This document shows, piece after piece, positions 58,568 to 64,000 of a stretch of 64,000 nucleotides of DNA. Position 1 is the stretch's first letter, and each line of letters begins with the position of its first letter. Source of the stretch: Caenorhabditis elegans (Eukaryota > Nematoda > Chromadorea > Rhabditida > Rhabditidae); contig NC_003282.8 of assembly GCF_000002985.6 (NCBI RefSeq), positions 8,866,001 to 8,930,000 on the forward strand, in the 5' to 3' direction. The notes under the pieces were generated by a model, which saw nothing but the letters and a program-made list of their open reading frames with translations, was not told the origin of the DNA and searched no databases. Position numbers and translations under genes: made by a program.

Positions 58568-60059
58568 CTAGTAATGAGAAGAGCTCGCGTGATGATTTGA
58601 AGTTGGAATATAGACTTGTCTTGTTAAAGCTGGTGTTTCCTGTTGAGCACGTGGCCCTACTATCTCATCATCAGCGTCATCTACTACGACGCTTGTGAAT
58701 GCATCTTCTTCAACGACTTCTTCTCCTACCGGCATCAGAATCATCATTTCATCGTTTGGGTGAGTAGGGTGTCCGTATTGATCAACAATTATTTGCTTTG
58801 GGCGAACATTCATGTGATGTTGATTATGCATTCGAGATTCTCGTACTTGAAGCTGAAAATTGATACTGGTATAAGTAATCTCGTACTTTTTATAAAATGA
58901 AAACTCACTGCGTCAATCTCTCGATATTTCTCGATTCTCATCTGTCTAGCAATCTCGGTTTCAGTTGGGTGTTCATGTCCAAGATGCCCGAAACAGGCGA
59001 CAACTTCGTATTGCCCATGATTTCTCATACAACATTTAATAAATGCAGGACACTGCTCACATCTTCTGCCTTTCGATTGCCCTCGAGAATTTGAAAACAG
59101 GCATTTATAGAGCATTGTCCGAATAGCAAATGATACTTTTTGCGAAGTCCTAAGGAAAAACTCCGAATTCGTCGATTTTTCCATTTGCTTTTTCCACTTC
59201 TGAAAATGTTAAATAGTTGCAAATAATCAAATAATACATACCATAAATCCAGCTTTATCTTGGAAAGTCACTCTTCGAATTCGGAATGAATCAGTTGCCC
59301 TCGAAAGATCTCGATGTTCGGTGTCGACGTGAATCGCCAGATCCAAATATGTAGGAACACTAAAATATTTAGAGACTGAATATGTTTCTTTTTTATAAAA
59401 GTCAATACTTTTTATCACATCCATAACTTGGACAAACGATATTGCTCACAGACGATCCTCCAACAGCCATTTCGTCAACACGCGCACACGGGCTATTATC
59501 TTTTTTTAAATGGCTCGTTAATCCTGTCTTTGTGATAAACTCCATTCCACAATTTTCACAAGAATGCAACGATTTTCGCTTCGGCTGAAAATTAACTTGA
59601 TTTTCAAATTTAGATAATTGAAATATACATTTGGTCTCCCGAGTCGTTTTTGCTGTTTCATCATTTCACATTGCTGCTTCGTGAAGCCATGATGATCAAA
59701 TAAATGATTGTAAAATCGTTTATTTGTGAGATCTTCTTTACAGAAATGACACACCGAACTGCAAAATTTTCAAATCTTTGCGGATTCGGCTAATTGATTT
59801 ACTTACTGGTCTTGATTAGCAGCATATATATTTTCAGGTGTAAAATAAGTTCCTTCCATAACATAACATGGCACATCTGTCTGTTCTTGAACTTGAACCA
59901 TAGTACCCGGACCATCGTTGTACTCCTCCTGACAGTAAATTATTTGCTGAAAATAAATATTTAATTTGAAATGGGAGAATGAGTTACCTCTTCTGCGACT
60001 TCAAGTTCTTCATAAGCTTCATGATTTACTATATCGTTTTGCTTATATCCGTCATTCAT
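58568..60059 (-). CDS. C2H2-type zinc-finger protein
   Basis: Exons on minus: 59988-60059, 59807-59946, 59629-59758, 59409-59584, 59242-59359, 58909-59199 and 58568-58852, for 403 residues. The N-terminus is acidic (EELEVAEE). Finger 1 is VCHFCKEDL with HLFDHH. A second Cys-His cluster is SCENCGMEF with HLKKDNSPC. The middle region has RCEQCPAFIKCC, then YEVVACFGHLGHEHP. That CPA...GHxGHE layout resembles the zinc clusters of MULE-derived or FLYWCH/WRKY-GCM-like DNA-binding domains; the resemblance is mine. The C-terminus is acidic and His/Ser-rich. A nuclear DNA-binding role is inferred. It shares a 280-base head-to-head promoter with cfim-2. Confidence 0.78.
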
Positions 60060-60339
60060 GATGAAAACTGTAAAAGCTTAACTTCAAAAATATTTTTAAA
60101 AAAATGTTTTTCAAAATCAATTTTTTTTTTCGTAAATCGACATTTGCAAACGACACTCCGTTGAACAGACACGCTTGTTGTTTAGCGTGCACGCCCCACC
60201 CATGTTGCGTTAATAAATATTTTTTGATTTTATCGATTAATTAAATAATTGTTCACTTATTCTGTTAGAAGACAATTGAATTTTGACTTTTTAATTTTCT
60301 CTCTTAAAATTCATGTAACCGTTGTTTGTTTGAGGATTG
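60060..60339. promoter_or_regulatory. Bidirectional promoter, zinc-finger gene and cfim-2
   Basis: Only 280 bases separate the divergent start codons. A GC-rich block near 60150-60205 (ACACGCTTGTTG, GCGTGCACGCCCC) is the likely shared core; the rest is AT-rich. Confidence 0.55.
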
Positions 60340-63029
60340 ATGGCTGAATTGGACGAAGCAGCGTTGTTAGGTGACGGTAACGAACAACATGATGGTCCCA
60401 TAGACGAGAATGCGTTGCTGGATGGGTAAATACTTTAATGAAAAAAGAAAATGCTAAAAATTTATTTTTTGATCCAGAAAAGAGCTCAAGGAAGAAGATA
60501 TTGACGATCTGTACGATGAAGCGATTGCACCCACAAATTCAGTGAGTTTTCTAATGAATTCTTATTAAATCCTTATAATTCTTTATTTTAGACGGAATCA
60601 GCAAAACCTGTTTCACCAACAATCACCACTGTGACTGCTCCAACTGCTGGAATTGGTGCAAAACCAGCGACGTCTTCGGAAGGAAGAAAATATTGCTGCT
60701 ACGTGGGAAACCTTCTCTGGTATACTACAGATGCTGATTTATTGGTAAGTGACTGTAAAACTGAATGTCTTCAATAAATTTTGTCCAGAAAGCTCTTCAA
60801 TCCACCGGCCTTGCACGATCTCAATTCGCTGACATGAAGTTTTTCGAGAACAGAACGAATGGACAAAGCAAGGGATATGCTTTATTGGTTTTGAATTCTG
60901 ATGCTGGTTAGTAGAAACTAACAAGATATTTCTAAAAACTTTATTTCATTGCAGCGGTAAAACAAACTATGGAGATTCTCCCAACTAAAACTATCCATGG
61001 CCAAAGTCCAACTGTTTTGTCGTACAATAAAACGAATCAGGCAAAGCTGGAAGATGCGCAAGCAAAAAATCAGACCCGTCCAGACGTCAAGAAAAAGGTA
61101 AAAAAAGAGAATATAACACTATCGTTGAAATTAGTGCTGTGACTCTCTGCTACTCCACGGCGCACCGATATAAACGTTTTCCACTTGGTACTTGTGGTCG
61201 TCGAGGGAAGCGCAGTCGGTTGCGCAGTTGGCTGTCAGTCAGCAGTCCGCGTGATCGATTCCCGCCCGCGCCTAGAAACTCAGCGGTGTTTTGTCTTTAT
61301 GATCATGAGCTGGTAGCAGGTGCAATATTGATTCGGAGTCTTACCGGCGTCCACCTTCTGAAGGGTGTGCGTTAAAAGTTCATCCGAACAATTTATCACT
61401 TTTTAATAAAGTTTTCGAAAAGTTATACTAATTATGAACATTTTTAATTTGGCAGGGTTTCGAAGAAGGATGTGTCAATATGGGAACTATTCGTATTGGA
61501 GCTGGAGGGCAAACTGGTCGAACTGGAACAAGTGTCTCTGGTAGATCTGGACCTCCACCTCTCATGATGCAGCAAGTTCGACCAACTCCTTTGATGAGCC
61601 AACCTACATCTCTGCCAAGCAATCTAAATCAAGCTCCTCAAATGCGATTACAAATCAACGGACAACAAGTTCCATTAATGAACCGTGCTCCTGTGCCACA
61701 ACAAACAATGTTAGGAAATGGACCATTAGGTGGAATGAATCAACAAATTCAACAACAACCTCAAATGATGATGGGACAACAAGTTCGACCAATGATGCAA
61801 ACATCAATGGGAATACAACCAATGATGGGAATGAATGCACCACCTCCAATGAATAATCAATTCCAGAATAGGTAATCGTATAATAATCCTCTATCATTCT
61901 TTTTCATTTCCAAATAGTTCTAGACCACCACAACTTGGTTCAATGGGTGTTCAGCCACTTATGCAAATGAATACAGCTATGCGTCCTCCTATCAACGGTC
62001 TTCCACCAGTCCATGTCAATCCACAGGTAATGGTTTTTTGAAAACTAAAAATAATTTTGAATGATAATTTTATTATTTTCAGATGTTCCCCGGACTTCAA
62101 GGAACAGTTTTATCTGACGCTGAGTTCGAAGATGTAATGACAAGAAATCAAACTGTATCATCGTCAGCTATAGCTCGAGCAATAACTGATGCATCTGTTG
62201 GAGATATTAAAGGAGCATCTGAGACTATATTGACAGCAATTCAATTGATTAAAAACAGTCGAATTGGACATGATGAAAGATGCAGACAATTGGTTTATGG
62301 ATTGGAAGTACGTTTAAAAAAAATCCTTCTTGAGCAAAACTCTAATTTCCATTGAAGTTTAAATGATAGAAAATGGACCTTAATGACCGTTAAAAAATGT
62401 TCGATTTTTTATGATTTTTCGATAAAAAACTCGATAAAAAATTTTTCATCGTTTGTCAATTTATTAGTTATGTCTCTGTAAGAAAAACTTAATTGATAAG
62501 AAATAAATTTACTGAAACAAAACTTTTTTGCTAACATATCAGTGATTTAAAATTTAATTTATAAATCTAAAAAAAACGGTGTTTCAAATCAAATATCAAA
62601 GAAAAAATCAAGAAAAACCGATGAATCTAAACATTTATGCAAATTTGAAAAAAAAAACCATCAAAAATTCAGAAATTTAATTAAGTTTTTAAACAGTTAT
62701 CTCAATATGGTCATTATGGCTTTTTTCTTTCATTTGATACAAAATTTCACAACGACCATACTCCACCTTTACAGAAATACAAAGTAAATCGCAATTTTTT
62801 TTCATAATTATATATTTTCCAGCACACACTCAAAGGCCTTGAATCAAAAGGATATTCGTCTCGTTCAAAATCACATCGTGATCGTTCAAGAAGTCGCGAA
62901 AGAGATCGCAAAAGAAGAAGACGCAGTCGCACTCGCTCACGGTTCGTTTTGGAGCAACAATTTTTTTTGAAAAAATATTTTTTTAGCTCATACTCGCGGT
63001 CACCATCTCCACGCCGTCGTCGTTATTAA
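60340..63029 (+). CDS. cfim-2: CFIM-2, CPSF6/CFIm68-type 3'-end processing factor
   Basis: Exons 60340-60425, 60478-60541, 60592-60744, 60789-60906, 60955-61097, 61456-61871, 61918-62026, 62083-62307, 62823-62941 and 62987-63029 give 491 residues. Order: an acidic N-terminus (KELKEEDIDDLYDEA); one RRM with RNP2 CYVGNL and RNP1 KGYALLVL; a long Pro/Met/Gln-rich middle (exons 6-7); a helical segment with ARAITDASVGDIKGASETI; and an Arg/Ser tail ending RSYSRSPSPRRRRY. This is the CPSF6/CPSF7 layout. As part of cleavage factor Im the protein binds the 25-kDa subunit through the RRM, recognises UGUA upstream of poly(A) sites, and uses the RS tail for nuclear import and poly(A)-site choice. Intron 5 carries a GC-rich structured segment. 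Intron 8 is 515 nt. Confidence 0.9.
61125..61380 (+). ncRNA. Candidate structured RNA in cfim-2 intron 5
   Basis: About 250 bases are clearly GC-richer (over half G+C by eye) than the flanking AT-rich intron and show nested complementarity: GCGC...GCGC (about 61210-61225), GCTG...CAGC (about 61228-61242) and CACCTTCTGAAGGGTG (61350-61368). Upstream, GATATAAACG (61168-61177) resembles a TATA box at a Pol III type-3 spacing. The first long T-run after the block is near 61399. Two GATC words (61250 and 61301) occur. I considered 7SK, RNase P/MRP, H/ACA snoRNA and an artefact of biased sequence, and cannot decide. A 78-codon ORF here is not convincing. Confidence 0.35.
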
Positions 63030-64000
63030 ATAACACGACTTTCTTCAAATTCAAGATTATTTCTATTTTACTCTTCAATTTTCACTTTTTCAACAATTTG
63101 GTAATGCCGATGCTTGCTTTTGCACAAAACAATTTTCAATTTTTCAGATCCAAAAATGTTATATAATCTCTAAATTTCATTCTCAATGTTCACTGGTCGA
63201 TTTCGATTTATTCTCACTTGCATACGGGATCTGCTCACTTGTACTCTAAAATTGTAAGTTTTTGACTTTTTAATTGATTTTCAGATTTGTTCTTTCAATT
63301 ACCTTTCATTGTTCTATTTAAAATCGTTTTGAATGTAACTCCTCAAGTATTGGGTCATTTCGAAATTTCAGTTGTATCGGGAGTATTTCGAAAAAAGTAT
63401 GCTATGAAATTTGTAACATTTTGCTAGTATTTATTGAGAGCACATTAAAATTGTAATATTTTCATTTAAAATAAGCTTGGGTTTGGGTAAGCATTGATTC
63501 TATAATGTGAAATTGATATTTTTTTTGATTGAAATAGATTTTTAATGGTGTTAGTTGTTTTTATCATTTAAGCTTCCTATGTGTTTAATTCTATATTTTG
63601 TCCTTTAAATGTAGTTTTGTTTATTCACTTACGTCTTGAAATTTGATAGGTTTCAGCTGAAATGATAATTTGAAAATTATTTGTTAATCCTTTTTGTCAA
63701 AAAATTTAAAAGTTTTAGGCATTAATTGTAATGTCAGTGATAATGTGAAGAAATAAGCATAGCTGATATTTTCTATTGTATTTTTTTATCTCATTTCAAT
63801 TGTATTTTCCAACAGGTCCAGCAGCATCCACGTGGCATCGAGTTCAAATCGGAATCGTCAAAAAAAATCCCCGCAAAATCCTCTCAACAGAAATTTTTTC
63901 TTGATCTGAAATTCACATTTTGTTTTCTAAAATTTCCAAACATTTTAAATGATTAATTGTAATTCGAGCACATTCGATGAAAATTCATTGAATTTGTTGA
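63030..64000. other. Right-hand flank after cfim-2
   Basis: cfim-2 3'UTR followed by AT-rich sequence with no ORF over 60 codons. AATAAG-type variants occur near 63470 and 63754, but no clear AATAAA close to the stop was seen. Bases 63815-63880 (CAGCATCCACGTGGCATCGAG) are GC-richer and contain CACGTG, an E-box. Confidence 0.4.

Noticed and set aside
61139-61375. 78-codon ORF in cfim-2 intron 5
   Set aside because: Mixed composition with no domain. The GC-rich block is better explained by RNA structure or bias, and it cannot join the flanking exons without an early stop.

Overview
The window is nuclear DNA of a rhabditid nematode. It is about 35% GC, with short introns ending in TTTTCAG, AATAAA poly(A) signals, and acceptor AGs directly before start codons that look like trans-splice sites. 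I recognise several genes at protein level (OMA-1 with T239/P240, RAP-1, SPR-2, NPP-23, the RAD-26 helicase, the CPSF6-type factor CFIM-2), so it is almost certainly Caenorhabditis elegans chromosome IV; the cosmid names C09G9, C27B7 and D1046 are from memory. Gene models were built by hand: exon phases were checked and every model closes in frame.

Layout. 1-2149: no confident gene. 2150-7005 (minus): nucleoporin npp-23, then a C6-domain gene with two alternative-looking 3' cassettes. 7811-10976 (plus): an orphan coding-like fragment, then a membrane-anchored group II decarboxylase relative that lacks the PLP lysine. 12261-13825 (minus): a short paired-domain (PAI-only) factor. 15484-15963 (plus): a small secreted protein. 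15964-21182: gene-poor, with one interrupted ORF. 21183-24532 (plus): a four-TM protein, then oma-1. 25475-36960 (plus): spr-2, a DUF2358/C6orf136-like mitochondrial protein, rad-26 (intron 2 carries a GC-rich hairpin minisatellite) and a CCHC zinc-knuckle protein, all co-directional and possibly operonic in part. 37247-40154 (minus): a divergent PP1-type phosphatase. 41049-49236 (plus): a 28-exon Ig/fibronectin-III secreted protein. 49571-52774 (minus): a 90-residue secreted cysteine peptide and rap-1. 52775-58567: no confident gene, only promoter-like tracts and two candidate minus exons. 58568-60059 (minus) and 60340-63029 (plus): a zinc-finger protein and cfim-2, head to head.

Functionally this is a mixed housekeeping and germline neighbourhood (nuclear pore, 3'-end processing, chromatin, oocyte maturation) with nematode-specific small secreted genes between. 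Non-coding signal sits mostly in introns: inverted-repeat elements, GCCTGCC palindromic repeats, a UNCG-loop hairpin array in rad-26, and a GC-rich, apparently structured segment in cfim-2 intron 5. No bacterial, phage or CRISPR-like system is present.
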